Origin: an uncultured Aquimarina sp.
Lineage (GTDB): Bacteria > Bacteroidota > Bacteroidia > Flavobacteriales > Flavobacteriaceae
Reading direction: 5' to 3'
NCBI RefSeq assembly: GCF_947500065.1
Contig: NZ_CANMQT010000001.1
Coordinates: forward strand, 806,001-870,000
DNA length: 64,000 nt
Part shown: piece after piece, positions 1 through 9,569 of the stretch
How the letters are laid out: each line of letters begins with the position of its first letter
How positions within the stretch are numbered: the first letter of the stretch is position 1
Position numbers and translations under genes: made by a program
Notes under the pieces: model-generated
Database searches by the model: none
Told to the model about the DNA's origin: nothing
Seen by the model: only the letters and a program-made list of their open reading frames with translations

Positions 1-1992
1 GCAGGAGTATACGTTCCCGCGGATATCTATTCTCGATACCTAAGAATTACAGGAAATGATGTAGCATTCATTTGTGGAAGTGATGAACATGGTGCTGCCA
101 TACCTATGCGTGCAAAAAAAGAAGGAGTATCTCCTCAGGTAATTATTGATAAGTACCACGCTATTATTAAAAAGTCTTTTGAAGATTTCGGAATTACGTT
201 TGATAATTACTCTAGAACCTCTGCTCCTATTCATCACGAAACGGCTTCAGAATTTTTCAAGAAATTATATGAAGATGGAAAATTTATCGAAGAAACATCA
301 GAACAATTATATGATGCAGAAGCAGATCAGTTTCTTGCTGATAGATTTGTAACAGGTACTTGTCCAAAGTGTGGAAATGAAGAAGCATATGGTGATCAGT
401 GTGAAAATTGTGGTAGTTCTCTGAATGCAACAGATCTAATAAATCCAAAATCAACCATTTCTGGAGCAAAACCAACATTAAAACAAACTAAACACTGGTT
501 TTTACCCCTAGATCAATATGAAGATTTTCTGAGAGAATGGGTATTAGTTGGTCACAAAAAAGACTGGAAAACCAATGTATATGGCCAAATAAAATCCTGG
601 GTAGACGATGGCTTAAGAGCAAGAGCTGTTACTCGTGATTTAGACTGGGGAATCCCTGTTCCGGTTGAAGGTGCAGAAGGAAAAGTATTATATGTATGGT
701 TTGATGCGCCGATTGGTTATATATCATCTACCAAAGAATGGGCAGCAAGAGAAGGAAAAGATTGGGAACCATACTGGAAAGACAAGGACACAAAGTTGGT
801 CCATTTTATCGGTAAAGATAATATCGTATTTCACTGTATTATTTTTCCAAGTATGTTGAAAGCTGAAGGAAGTTATATTTTACCAGAAAATGTACCTGCA
901 AATGAATTCTTAAATCTGGAGGGTAACAAACTTTCTACTTCTAAGAATTGGGCTGTCTGGTTACATGAGTACTTAGAAGATTTTCCTGATAAACAAGATG
1001 TATTACGTTACGCTTTAACAGCTAACGCACCAGAAACTAAGGATAATGATTTTACCTGGAAGGATTTTCAGGATAGAAATAATAATGAATTAGTAGGTAA
1101 TTTTGGAAATTTCATCAATCGTATTGTTGTATTGACAAACAAATACTATGATGGTGTAGTTCCTACTCCAAACGAATTCTCTGAAGTAGATCTACAAACG
1201 TTGACTGAATTGAAGGCATACCCGAGTGTTATTAGCAGTTCCATAGAGCGTTATCGCTTTAGAGAAGGTTCTCAGGAGTTGTTAAATGTTTCTAGATTAG
1301 GTAACAAATACTTAGCAGACGAAGAACCTTGGAAACTCATGAAAACCGATCCAGAACGTGTAAAAACCATTATGTACGTTGGTTTACAGGTTGCTGCGGC
1401 ATTAGCTACTTTATCAGAACCATTCTTACCATTTACTTCTCAGAAATTAAAAAACATACTGGCAGTCACCTCGAGCGAAGTCGAGACACAATGGAACGAA
1501 GTTTCCACCAAAGAAGTTTTACTCCCTGCGGGTCATACCATAGGAAAAGGAGAACTATTATTTTCTAAAATCGAAGATGCAGATATCCAAAAGCAGTTGG
1601 ATAAACTAGAAGCTACTAAAAAAGCAAACGAAGTGGAAAACAAAATAGTAGAACCGCAAAAGGACACTGCAACTTTTGAAGATTTTACTAAAATGGATCT
1701 ACGAGTAGGAACCATTATAGAAGCTGAGAAAATGCCAAAAGCCAAAAAACTATTAGTTCTTAAAGTGGATACAGGAATTAATACCAGAACGATCGTTTCA
1801 GGTATAGCAGAACACTTTAAACCAGAAGATCTTATTGGTAAAAAGGTTACTGTATTAGTAAATCTTGCTCCCAGAAAACTAAGAGGTGTAGAAAGTGAAG
1901 GAATGATTCTTATGACAGAAACTCCTGCTGGGAAATTAGTATTCCTAAACCCAGATGAGGATCAGGTGAATCCTGGAGCTGTGATTAGTTGA
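1..1992 (+). CDS. metG: Methionyl-tRNA synthetase, 3' part (N-terminus outside window)
   Basis: Charges tRNA-Met with methionine in the cytosol. The frame is open from base 1 and begins with [15 protein letters not shown], which in MetG follows directly after the HIGH motif, so the start codon and HIGH lie just upstream of the window. The ATG at 106 is internal and is not the start. A zinc knuckle is visible (Cys121, Cys124, Cys134, Cys137 of the fragment), as is a KMSKS-like KLSTS at 310-314. A C-terminal Trbp111-type tRNA-binding domain starts near residue 559 ([11 protein letters not shown]), so this is the long, dimer-forming MetG. An odd point is a REP-like palindrome inside the frame at 1470-1485, in the linker before the C-terminal domain. 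It encodes SSEVET without breaking the gene. Confidence 0.97.
   Translation, partial: AGVYVPADIYSRYLRITGNDVAFICGSDEHGAAIPMRAKKEGVSPQVIIDKYHAIIKKSFEDFGITFDNYSRTSAPIHHETASEFFKKLYEDGKFIEETSEQLYDAEADQFLADRFVTGTCPKCGNEEAYGDQCENCGSSLNATDLINPKSTISGAKPTLKQTKHWFLPLDQYEDFLREWVLVGHKKDWKTNVYGQIKSWVDDGLRARAVTRDLDWGIPVPVEGAEGKVLYVWFDAPIGYISSTKEWAAREGKDWEPYWKDKDTKLVHFIGKDNIVFHCIIFPSMLKAEGSYILPENVPANEFLNLEGNKLSTSKNWAVWLHEYLEDFPDKQDVLRYALTANAPETKDNDFTWKDFQDRNNNELVGNFGNFINRIVVLTNKYYDGVVPTPNEFSEVDLQTLTELKAYPSVISSSIERYRFREGSQELLNVSRLGNKYLADEEPWKLMKTDPERVKTIMYVGLQVAAALATLSEPFLPFTSQKLKNILAVTSSEVETQWNEVSTKEVLLPAGHTIGKGELLFSKIEDADIQKQLDKLEATKKANEVENKIVEPQKDTATFEDFTKMDLRVGTIIEAEKMPKAKKLLVLKVDTGINTRTIVSGIAEHFKPEDLIGKKVTVLVNLAPRKLRGVESEGMILMTETPAGKLVFLNPDEDQVNPGAVIS
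1470..1485. repeat. REP-like palindrome inside metG
   Basis: CTCGAGCGAAGTCGAG has 5-bp arms and a 6-nt loop. It matches, with one or two changes, the intergenic elements near 5067, 24320 and 24355. It lies in frame in the metG linker and codes for part of VTSSEVETQ. Confidence 0.6.
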
Positions 1993-2099
1993 TTTTTTAA
2001 AATTATTGTTTTTGAAAGTAACATTTTGGCTCTTTAAGGCACTTACTGAATAGAGCATATCAGTATCAATTCGATAAATGCCACAAAAAATTAAAATTT

Positions 2100-3593
2100 A
2101 TGCTACAAAAGAGCCTTTTATTTCTATTACTACTAGTATTTGTAAATATCAATAGCCAAACTAGTACTTCATTAGAAATTCTGGAAAGTCCGGAATACAG
2201 TGATCAATATAAAAGTAAAAATATTTTATCTATACATACCACAAAATCTGGATACACTGGTATTGTTAGAGAGAGCAAAAAACACTTTCTATTCGATATT
2301 TTTGATAAAGATTTGAAAAAGGTATTTTTTCAAATTGTAGAAAAAGAGAAAAGAGAAGATTTTGCAGGTGAGCTTTTTCACGGAAATGAGATTAAATTCT
2401 TTACTGTGCATTCTCCAAAAAAAACAGAGCGGATTTTGTATTGTCATACCATAAATCTAAAAGAAAAAACATATAAAAAAGTTTCGTTATTTGAAAAAAC
2501 AGTAACTAAAAAACACAATTTGTTTTCTGGCCGAAAAAGACATCACGTTAATTTTACAGTTTCTGAAAACGGTGATTATTTTGCATTAGCGGCTGATAAT
2601 ATTAAAAAAAGCCTGAACTCTCATACCGTTTATGTATATAATTCAAAAAATTTAGAACTTCTTTTCAAAAAAGAATATGGGAAAAATGATGAGCGCTACT
2701 TTGAACATAATGATATTTCTATAGATAATAATGGAATCGTATATACTTTAGGAAAGGTTTTTGCTCAAAATGTATCTATACAAACCTTTAATGAAAAACC
2801 AAATTATACTTTTTCCTTAAATAAGATTACCAAAGACAGCATCAATAACTTAAATATTGGCGGAACAGATAAACATATTGAATCCTTGTCGATTTCTAGT
2901 AAAAATGATCAATTACACCTTATAGGTTTCTATTCTGATAAAAATGTTGATAGAATAAAAGGTGGATATAATTTTATTATTGATCCTGATCAACTCTCTA
3001 TTGTTGACACAAAAATACACGAACTACCGATAGAAGTGTATGAAAACCTATATGGATATAGAAAAGCCAAAAAGAAAAAAAACAAAGAACTTACTAGATT
3101 TAATATTGACTATGTGATAGAGGATGATGCTGGTAATACTTTCATACTTGCTGAGGAATTTTTTATAACTACTAACTATGTTAATACTGGAAATATGGGT
3201 GGATATTGGCAGACGGTATATCATTATAATGACGTAATCATTCTAAAATATAATGTTTCTGGAGAATTAGATTGGGCGAGGAGTATTTTTAAAAGAGCCC
3301 ATAATCATTCCTATAATGCTTTTATAAAAGGAGATGAGCTACACGTAATTCTAAATTCTGGTGAAAACTTAAAAGAAAAAAAAGATGGAAGAATAAAAGC
3401 TTCTAAAGGTTTCTTTGAATCTACAGCTTTATATGATTTTGAATATTCAAAAGAAGGAGAAGTATCCTATAATAAAATTCAAAATAATCGAGCTAATACA
3501 CTTTATCTTCCAAATCATGGAACATTCGAAAATGAAACATTTATTATGATGAGTTCTGGAAAAAGAAAAAAACAATTCATGATTTTAAAATAA
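2100..3593 (+). CDS. Secreted protein of unknown function, 497 aa
   Basis: I do not recognise a named family. The first 20 residues (MLQKSLLFLLLLVFVNINSQ) form a clear Sec signal peptide ending in the SQ/AQ cleavage context common in flavobacteria. The rest is soluble, rich in Lys, Asn and aromatic residues, with alternating hydrophobic beta-like stretches. No cysteine-rich, catalytic or sorting motif was seen. Its length, signal peptide and overall texture resemble the two paralogues at 5173 and 6771, but sequence similarity to them is weak by eye. It stands alone: metG ends 107 bp upstream and the convergent MFS gene ends 87 bp downstream. Confidence 0.75.
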   Translation: MLQKSLLFLLLLVFVNINSQTSTSLEILESPEYSDQYKSKNILSIHTTKSGYTGIVRESKKHFLFDIFDKDLKKVFFQIVEKEKREDFAGELFHGNEIKFFTVHSPKKTERILYCHTINLKEKTYKKVSLFEKTVTKKHNLFSGRKRHHVNFTVSENGDYFALAADNIKKSLNSHTVYVYNSKNLELLFKKEYGKNDERYFEHNDISIDNNGIVYTLGKVFAQNVSIQTFNEKPNYTFSLNKITKDSINNLNIGGTDKHIESLSISSKNDQLHLIGFYSDKNVDRIKGGYNFIIDPDQLSIVDTKIHELPIEVYENLYGYRKAKKKKNKELTRFNIDYVIEDDAGNTFILAEEFFITTNYVNTGNMGGYWQTVYHYNDVIILKYNVSGELDWARSIFKRAHNHSYNAFIKGDELHVILNSGENLKEKKDGRIKASKGFFESTALYDFEYSKEGEVSYNKIQNNRANTLYLPNHGTFENETFIMMSSGKRKKQFMILK

Positions 3594-3680
3594 CATCCGT
3601 TTGATGTAAATTTTAATACTTTTCGTAATTAATTGATATCCGAAAGAAAAATGATTAGTTGATATTTAATTCAACATTAG

Positions 3681-4940
3681 CTACTTATGTTTTTCTTCTA
3701 TATCTTTTCTAAGGTCTAATTTCCTAAAGGCTGGAGAAATAATAGATGTAAAAATAACCGTAAGCAATGTCATACTCCCACCAAATACAACAGCAGTTAC
3801 CGTACCCATGTATTTAGCCGTAATACCACTTTCAAAAGCGCCTAGCTCGTTTGAAGATCCTACAAACATAGAATTTACAGAAGACACTCTCCCTCTCATA
3901 TGATCAGGAGTTTTAAGCTGTAGTATGGTTTGCCTTATCACCATTGAAATTCCATCTGTAATCCCGCTAAAAAACAAAGCAATAACAGAAATCCAAAAAA
4001 TTGAAGAAACGCCAAAAATTATAATACTTACTCCAAACCCAAAAACAGCTAATAATAATTTAATCCCTGCGTTTTTATTAATTGGAAAATAAGCAGTGGT
4101 AAACATAATTATAAAAGCTCCTACCGCAGGAGCGGCTCTTAAAATACCAAAACCCTGAGGCCCAACTTTGAGAATATCCTGGGCAAAAATAGGTAGTAAT
4201 GCAATCGCGCCTCCAAAAAGAACAGCAATCATATCCAAAGTAAGAGCTCCTAAAACCGCTTTGGTCTTAAAAACGAATCTTAATCCTTCTTTCAGACTTT
4301 TTAGTATAGGTTCCCCGATATTAGGATTCATTATTGGTTTTTTAGGGATTTTAAATAAACAAATGAAAGCTAGTGTAGCCCAACCAACAATCACCAACAT
4401 CGACCAATGTACATCCATCAAACCAATGGTAAATCCTGCAAGCGCTGGTCCTGCCACAGCTCCTATTTGCCATGTCGAACTACTCCAGGTAGCAGCATTA
4501 GGGTACACCTTTTTAGGAACCAATAATGCCAGAAGAGAAAATATAGTAGGACCTAAAAAAGCCCTTACAACACCGCCTAAAAAAACAAGAAAGTAAATTC
4601 CGTATAAAATAGTAGATTCAGTCAAAGAACTACTAATACTAGGCAATGTTAATAGAAACAGCCCTAAACTAATCACCAAAAAGCCTAAAATACATATAGA
4701 CAATAAACTCTTCTTCTCTTTTTGATCCACTATATGGCCTGCGAACAAAGCCAAAGAAACTGCAGGGACTACTTCCATTAATCCGATTATACCCAAAGAT
4801 AAAGGATCCTTTGTAAGACTATACACTTGCCATTCGATTACGATAAACTGCATTGTCCACGCCATCACCAGCGACACCCGTATTAATAAAAAAATAGTAA
4901 ACTCTTTATATCGCAGTGCTGAGTATGGATCGTTTTTCAT
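3681..4940 (-). CDS. MFS transporter, probable exporter of the EntS/MFS_3 type
   Basis: A 419-residue inner-membrane protein with about twelve hydrophobic segments, the usual size for the major facilitator superfamily. Features typical of the EntS-like MFS_3 group are the N-terminal SALRYKEFTIFLLIR segment, GHIVDQKEKKSLL in the loop after TM2 (the MFS A-motif region) and a late DHMRGRVSSVNSM loop. Members of this group export small molecules such as siderophores or drugs, but nothing here names the substrate. It is transcribed alone, converging on the secreted-protein gene at 2100 and diverging from the one at 5173. The ATG at 4940 is the first methionine. Confidence 0.88.
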   Translation of the reverse strand: MKNDPYSALRYKEFTIFLLIRVSLVMAWTMQFIVIEWQVYSLTKDPLSLGIIGLMEVVPAVSLALFAGHIVDQKEKKSLLSICILGFLVISLGLFLLTLPSISSSLTESTILYGIYFLVFLGGVVRAFLGPTIFSLLALLVPKKVYPNAATWSSSTWQIGAVAGPALAGFTIGLMDVHWSMLVIVGWATLAFICLFKIPKKPIMNPNIGEPILKSLKEGLRFVFKTKAVLGALTLDMIAVLFGGAIALLPIFAQDILKVGPQGFGILRAAPAVGAFIIMFTTAYFPINKNAGIKLLLAVFGFGVSIIIFGVSSIFWISVIALFFSGITDGISMVIRQTILQLKTPDHMRGRVSSVNSMFVGSSNELGAFESGITAKYMGTVTAVVFGGSMTLLTVIFTSIISPAFRKLDLRKDIEEKHK

Positions 4941-5015
4941 TAAAAAGGCAATTAGTTTTTTAACAAAGATAGTATCTTCGCCAGCATAATATAAATGATT
5001 CTTGTCTTATCTAAA

Positions 5016-5065
5016 ATCCTCAAAATAATATATCAACCAATTTATAAATACCCATTACCAGAAGA
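5016..5065 (+). pseudogene. Relic of the 5' end of the histone-deacetylase-like gene
   Basis: By direct alignment, 41 of 50 bases match the first 50 bases of the gene at 8259. The relic reads LKIIYQPIYKYPLPED in the same frame as LKIAYHPIYKHPLPEA, but its start codon is ATC. Similarity ends at 5065, next to the REP-like sequence at 5067. It is a decayed fragment, not a gene. Confidence 0.75.
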
Positions 5066-5066
5066 T

Positions 5067-5088
5067 TTCGACTACGCTCGACCTGACA
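5067..5088. repeat. REP-like element
   Basis: TTCGACTACGCTCGACCTGACA is a degenerate member of the TCGACTnCGCTCGA family also seen at 1470, 24320 and 24355. It abuts the end of the histone-deacetylase relic and may mark the rearrangement breakpoint. Confidence 0.5.
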
Positions 5089-5172
5089 TGTTAACCTAAA
5101 TTATAAATACCAACTATAAAAAATCAGAGTAACATTTTACCCAATACCGACACTTATTAATAAAGAAAATAA

Positions 5173-6675
5173 ATGATTAAACAATTTCTGCTATTAATTA
5201 GCATATGCTGTATTACTTTTTCTATTAATGCACAAGAAAAAGTAATAGAACTAGAAGATAGTTTCTCGTTTCCAAGGGAAATCCCTAAGCAATCCTATTC
5301 AGTACCAAATCAAATTAATGGAGAGCTGGGAATCGTGTTTCAAGAAAAAAAACGATTAAAAGCTTATTTGTTTGACGCTAATCATCAAATAAAATCCCAT
5401 ATTCTAACAAAAACACTCCCTAAAAAATATAATGATCTAATTGGGTATACCATTTATGAGGATTTATACGCTATCTTTTTTTCAAATGCAAAAAAGACAA
5501 AATTCGGAGTTTTGCAACTTGATTTTAATAATCAAAAAACTGAAGTTGTATACTTAAAAGAATTTAACTTAAGTGGTGAAAAATTTATTGAAGCCATAAA
5601 TTACAAAAATCAAATTCATGTCCTAGCAAGTAAAAATAATTCTTCAGATATTTATATCTATAAATTCAATAAAGATCTTAGTAATGAAAAAACTTTAGTT
5701 TCTTTAAAAGAAGTAGAGTTTGAGAGTAAAAGTATGCCAGGTGTGATGACAAAGGCTTCTCAACTTTTCAAACAAGGAGCTAAAGAATTATTTAATAGCA
5801 CTGTCCAGATATCTAAAATAGACCATCACTATCCGAGTACTTTAGAAACAACTTCAAAAAAACTGAAACTATATCAGCAAGATAATATAGCTGTTTTAGG
5901 CTTTGATCATAACATAGAAGAAACTAAATTATGTTATCTAAATCTAGAAGATTATAGCACCTCATTTAAAACCTTTGATAAACCTTCTAAAAAAGAAGAA
6001 GGATTTAAAAAAAGTAACTCTTTCTTATATAAAGATGAACTATTTCAAATAGCAAGTTCTTCTTCTAAGATGAAATTTATAGTTTCTAATGTTACATCCG
6101 GAGAAATTATTAAAGAGTATGCTATTAACAAAAAAGACTCTATTACTTTTAAAAACTCTCCTATCATTCAAGAAGGAAGTATGACTTTCTTCGGGTTCTC
6201 AGAAGATCAGACTCGAGAAATGGAGAAAACCACCAAATTTTTGAGAAAAATATCTCAAGGTAATCTAGGAATTTCTGTTGCCAAAGGAGAAAAAGGGTAC
6301 AACATTATTTTAGGAGGAATACAGGAAATTAGAACAGGTTCTGGTGCTGGTTTTGGCTCAGGATTTGGATCAGGCTTTGGCACAAGTGTTTCTTCAGGAG
6401 TGCCAGTATATTTTAACGTTGGGTTCAATCCCGCCTCAATGGAATATGGAAGATATACATCATCCAAACAAACATATATTAAGTGCTTGTTCGATACAAA
6501 CATGGAGCATCTTCAGGGAAAATTTGAAACAAATAGTTTTGACAGGCTTAGAAAATTCGAAAGAAAAATAAGCTATTTTATGGCAAAGAATATTTTTACC
6601 CATAAAGGTAAATTATACTATGGTTTATTTCATACTAAAGATAAAGTATATAGATTGTATCAATTTGAAAAGTAG
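5173..6675 (+). CDS. Secreted protein of unknown function, tandem paralogue 1
   Basis: A 500-residue exported protein with signal peptide MIKQFLLLISICCITFSINA followed by QEK. It is clearly homologous along its length to the next gene; for example KTLPKKYNDLIGYTIY pairs with KTLPSKYKNLLGYNIV. A glycine-rich stretch near residues 390-410, with repeated GFGS units, interrupts the fold at the same place as a Gly-rich stretch in the paralogue. No enzyme motif was seen. The pattern of beta strands suggests a propeller-like or other beta-rich periplasmic or surface protein, which is inference. It has its own upstream region and lies 95 bp before the paralogue. Confidence 0.75.
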   Translation: MIKQFLLLISICCITFSINAQEKVIELEDSFSFPREIPKQSYSVPNQINGELGIVFQEKKRLKAYLFDANHQIKSHILTKTLPKKYNDLIGYTIYEDLYAIFFSNAKKTKFGVLQLDFNNQKTEVVYLKEFNLSGEKFIEAINYKNQIHVLASKNNSSDIYIYKFNKDLSNEKTLVSLKEVEFESKSMPGVMTKASQLFKQGAKELFNSTVQISKIDHHYPSTLETTSKKLKLYQQDNIAVLGFDHNIEETKLCYLNLEDYSTSFKTFDKPSKKEEGFKKSNSFLYKDELFQIASSSSKMKFIVSNVTSGEIIKEYAINKKDSITFKNSPIIQEGSMTFFGFSEDQTREMEKTTKFLRKISQGNLGISVAKGEKGYNIILGGIQEIRTGSGAGFGSGFGSGFGTSVSSGVPVYFNVGFNPASMEYGRYTSSKQTYIKCLFDTNMEHLQGKFETNSFDRLRKFERKISYFMAKNIFTHKGKLYYGLFHTKDKVYRLYQFEK

Positions 6676-6770
6676 CACATAGTTTCATTTACAGTTCTTC
6701 ATAAAAAAATGATCAAATATGAATTACTCTCCAAATAAATATTACTTTAAGAAAATTATAGCTGCTTGTT

Positions 6771-8252
6771 ATGAATAAAAAGATGAAAAAAATTACAGTA
6801 CTTATTAATCTACTTTTTATAACTTTTTTTATAAATGCACAGGAAAAAGTATTGGATTTAAACGACACTTTTTATACTTCATATCTTAGCAAAAAGGAAT
6901 CCTTTGCTATATCAAATCAGGTTACTAATGATTTGGTATTATTATTAAAAGAGAAGAAAAAATTATATTCTTACTTATTGGACGTTAATTATGAAATCCT
7001 TGCAAAGGTTACTACAAAAACGTTACCTTCTAAATACAAAAATTTATTAGGTTATAATATAGTCGACAAAAAATACACTATCCTTTACAGTAATGATCGT
7101 AACTCTAAATTTGCCATTCTACAGATAGATTTTACAAATAACTCCTCAAAAATTAAAATTCTTGACGATTTCAAAATAAAAAAAGAGCTGTATATAAAAA
7201 GTATTAATTACAATAACAAAGTACATATTTTAGCTGTCACGGAGAATACATCAGATATAAACATCTATACCTTTGATGAAGATTTTAATTCTCAAAAAAA
7301 AGTAGTGACCTTTGAAAATCTAGAATTCCCAAACCTTACAGGCCTTGATGCCAAAATCACTGCTTCTAATATATTTGCAGGCATCCCGTTAGAATATAGA
7401 ATTGCTAAAATAGAATCCAGTAACCCTAATGTTTTAGAGACTACATCCAGCCAAGTTAAGTTGTATCCTTTGGGTAATGAATTAGTAATAAGTTTTGATA
7501 TTACTCCAAAAGAAACAAAACTATGTTATATAAATTTGGATACTTTTACAACAAGACATAAAACATACGCTATTCAGCAAAAACCAGAAGAAGATTTTAG
7601 CAGAAGTAATTCTTATCTTTTTGATAATAAATTATTTCAAATTGCCAGTTCTGGGATCAAATTAAAATTTTCAATATTAGATCTAAAAACAGAAGAGCTT
7701 ATTAAGGAATATACCATTGAAGAAAAAGACTCAATTACTTTTAAAAATTCACCAATTTTTATCGAGGGTTCTGACATCTCACTCCTATTTAGAAAAGATA
7801 AATTTCGTAAAGTAGAAAAAACGAAAAAATTCCTTAAAAATGTTTCATCAGGCAGTTTAGGTATTTCCGCTTATAAAGTAGCTAATGAATATAATATTGT
7901 ACTTGGAGGAATCGCTTTTTTATCCGGCGGAGGTGCTGGTGGAGGTTTTAGTGCTGGTGGAACGATTGGCAGTGGTGGTTTCGCTTCATTAAATTTTAGT
8001 CCAACTTCTTATGGGTATAGAGGATATAGTACTTCTTCCAGAACTACGTATATAAATTGCTTATTTGATACTAGTTTTGAGCATTTACAAGGAGATATTC
8101 CTATAAACAAATACGACAAACTAAATGATTTCGAAGATACATTACCGGAAGAAATTAATGCAATAAACATCTTTATGCATAACAAGATTTTGCATTATAA
8201 CTATTTCGATCCGAAAGAAAGAATCTTTAAAGTATATCAATTCAAAGAATAA
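6771..8252 (+). CDS. Secreted protein of unknown function, tandem paralogue 2
   Basis: A 493-residue paralogue of the preceding gene and the product of an old tandem duplication. The start is either MNKKMKKI at 6771 or the internal ATG at 6783, which gives the more usual signal peptide MKKITVLINLLFITFFINAQ. The Gly-rich insert near residues 385-405 has a different sequence from that of the paralogue but occupies the same position. No catalytic motif was seen and the function is unknown. The histone-deacetylase-like gene follows only 6 bp downstream, so the two were probably co-transcribed. Confidence 0.75.
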   Translation: MNKKMKKITVLINLLFITFFINAQEKVLDLNDTFYTSYLSKKESFAISNQVTNDLVLLLKEKKKLYSYLLDVNYEILAKVTTKTLPSKYKNLLGYNIVDKKYTILYSNDRNSKFAILQIDFTNNSSKIKILDDFKIKKELYIKSINYNNKVHILAVTENTSDINIYTFDEDFNSQKKVVTFENLEFPNLTGLDAKITASNIFAGIPLEYRIAKIESSNPNVLETTSSQVKLYPLGNELVISFDITPKETKLCYINLDTFTTRHKTYAIQQKPEEDFSRSNSYLFDNKLFQIASSGIKLKFSILDLKTEELIKEYTIEEKDSITFKNSPIFIEGSDISLLFRKDKFRKVEKTKKFLKNVSSGSLGISAYKVANEYNIVLGGIAFLSGGGAGGGFSAGGTIGSGGFASLNFSPTSYGYRGYSTSSRTTYINCLFDTSFEHLQGDIPINKYDKLNDFEDTLPEEINAINIFMHNKILHYNYFDPKERIFKVYQFKE

Positions 8253-8258
8253 CTCTCA

Positions 8259-9160
8259 ATGCTCAAAATAGCATATCATCCAATTTATAAACATCCATTG
8301 CCCGAAGCTCATCGATTTCCGATGATTAAATATGAACTATTGCCTGAACAGTTGTTGCATGAAGGAACCTGTAATGAAGACAACTTTTTTGAACCTCAAA
8401 TTCCGGATTCTAAGCATATTTTAGCAGTACATGATCAAAAATACTATAAGAGCTCACAAAACTAACTTTAGATCGAAAAACAGTACGTAAAATCGGCTTC
8501 CCTTTATCCCAAGAATTGGTGAACAGAGAGGTCATTATTGCAGATGGAACTATAAAGGCTTCAGAACATGCTTTAGACTACGGAATCGCCATGAATATCG
8601 CTGGCGGCACTCATCACGCCTACACCAATCGTGGTGAAGCATTTTGCTTATTAAATGATCAAGCCATTGGAGCAAGGTATTTACTACAAAAAAGATTGAT
8701 AAAAAAAGTATTGATTGTAGATCTGGATGTGCATCAGGGGAACGGAACCGCAGAGATATTTAAGAACGATACTGATGTTTTCACATTCTCTATGCACGGT
8801 GCTAGTAATTACCCTTTTAAAAAGGAACAATCTGATCTGGATATTGCACTTGCTAATGGCACTGAGGATGAAAATTATCTAAAAATATTAAAAGAAACGC
8901 TCCCTAATCTTATCGAAACGCAAAAACCTGACTTTATCTATTATCTCTGCGGTGTAGATATTCTGGCTTCAGATAAGCTAGGTAAATTAGGGTGCACAAT
9001 CAATGGCTGTAAAGAAAGAGATCGCTTTGTTTTACAAACCTGCAAGGACCTCTCAATCCCGGTAATGTGTTCTATGGGTGGTGGATACTCTCCTGAAATC
9101 AAAATCATCGTCGATGCCCACGCGAATACCTTTAGATTAGCACAAGATATTTTCTTTTAA
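8259..9160 (+). pseudogene. Histone-deacetylase/AcuC-family protein, split by a one-base frameshift
   Basis: The whole family protein is present in two frames. Residues 1-68 (from MLKIAYHPIYKHPLPEAHRF) are read from 8259 and hit a stop at 8465. The rest is open from about 8450 in the -1 frame, passes through LTLDRKTVRKIGFPLS, and runs to 9160. Loss of one A near TATAAGAGC (8445-8453) explains the break. The zinc-site signatures of the arginase/deacetylase fold are intact in the second part: GGTHHA, DLDVHQGNGT and GVDILASDKLGKLG. If functional, it would remove acyl groups from lysine or small amines. It is either a recent pseudogene or a sequencing error in an A-rich run. A second ORF starting around 8516 is not an independent gene. 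Confidence 0.85.
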
Positions 9161-9217
9161 CATGTAAACGTTTGTAAACGGGTAAATTACGTATCTTCGA
9201 AACACAATTAATTCTAT

Positions 9218-9568
9218 ATGCAAAAAGATTGTCCAGAATGTGGTGAAAAACTTATCGGTAGAGCGGATAAAAAATTCTGTAGTGATTATTGCAGAAATGC
9301 TTTTAACAATAAACTAAATAAGGATAGTAAAAACCTGGTTAGAAACATTAATAATCGTCTCAGAAAAAATTACCGAATACTGGAGGAACTCAATCCCAAT
9401 GAAAAAACTAAGACAACAAAATCAAAACTAATTGCTAAAGGTTTCGATTTTCAGCATTTCACCAGTATTTACACAACTAAAGTCGGTACAGTCTATTATT
9501 TTGTATATGATCAAGGGTATCTTCCGTTAGAAAATGAATATTATGCATTGGTAAAAAGAAATAGTTAG
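9218..9568 (+). CDS. Small zinc-ribbon protein
   Basis: A 116-residue cytosolic protein. The N-terminus has two CxxC-like pairs, CPECGEKL (Cys5, Cys8) and FCSDYC (Cys21, Cys25), forming a zinc ribbon like those of small bacterial DUF2116-type proteins. The middle is basic and helical (NNRLRKNYRILEEL). The C-terminus has GFDFQHFTSIYTTKVGTVYYFVYDQGY, a conserved-looking beta region. The function is not known; a nucleic-acid or protein-binding role is inference from the zinc ribbon. It ends one base before the ATG of the next gene, so the two are probably translated from one mRNA. Confidence 0.75.
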   Translation: MQKDCPECGEKLIGRADKKFCSDYCRNAFNNKLNKDSKNLVRNINNRLRKNYRILEELNPNEKTKTTKSKLIAKGFDFQHFTSIYTTKVGTVYYFVYDQGYLPLENEYYALVKRNS

Positions 9569-9569
9569 T

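Noticed and set aside
4168-4596. A 142-codon open frame on the plus strand
   Set aside because: It lies wholly antisense to the MFS gene, has no recognisable domain, and its composition follows from the opposite strand.
6255-6503. Proline-rich minus-strand frame
   Set aside because: It is the reverse complement of the Gly-rich insert of the secreted protein, which gives Pro/Glu repeats by chance.
8516-9160. Independent 214-codon gene
   Set aside because: It lacks the N-terminal third of the deacetylase fold, which is present just upstream in another frame; the two parts are one broken gene.
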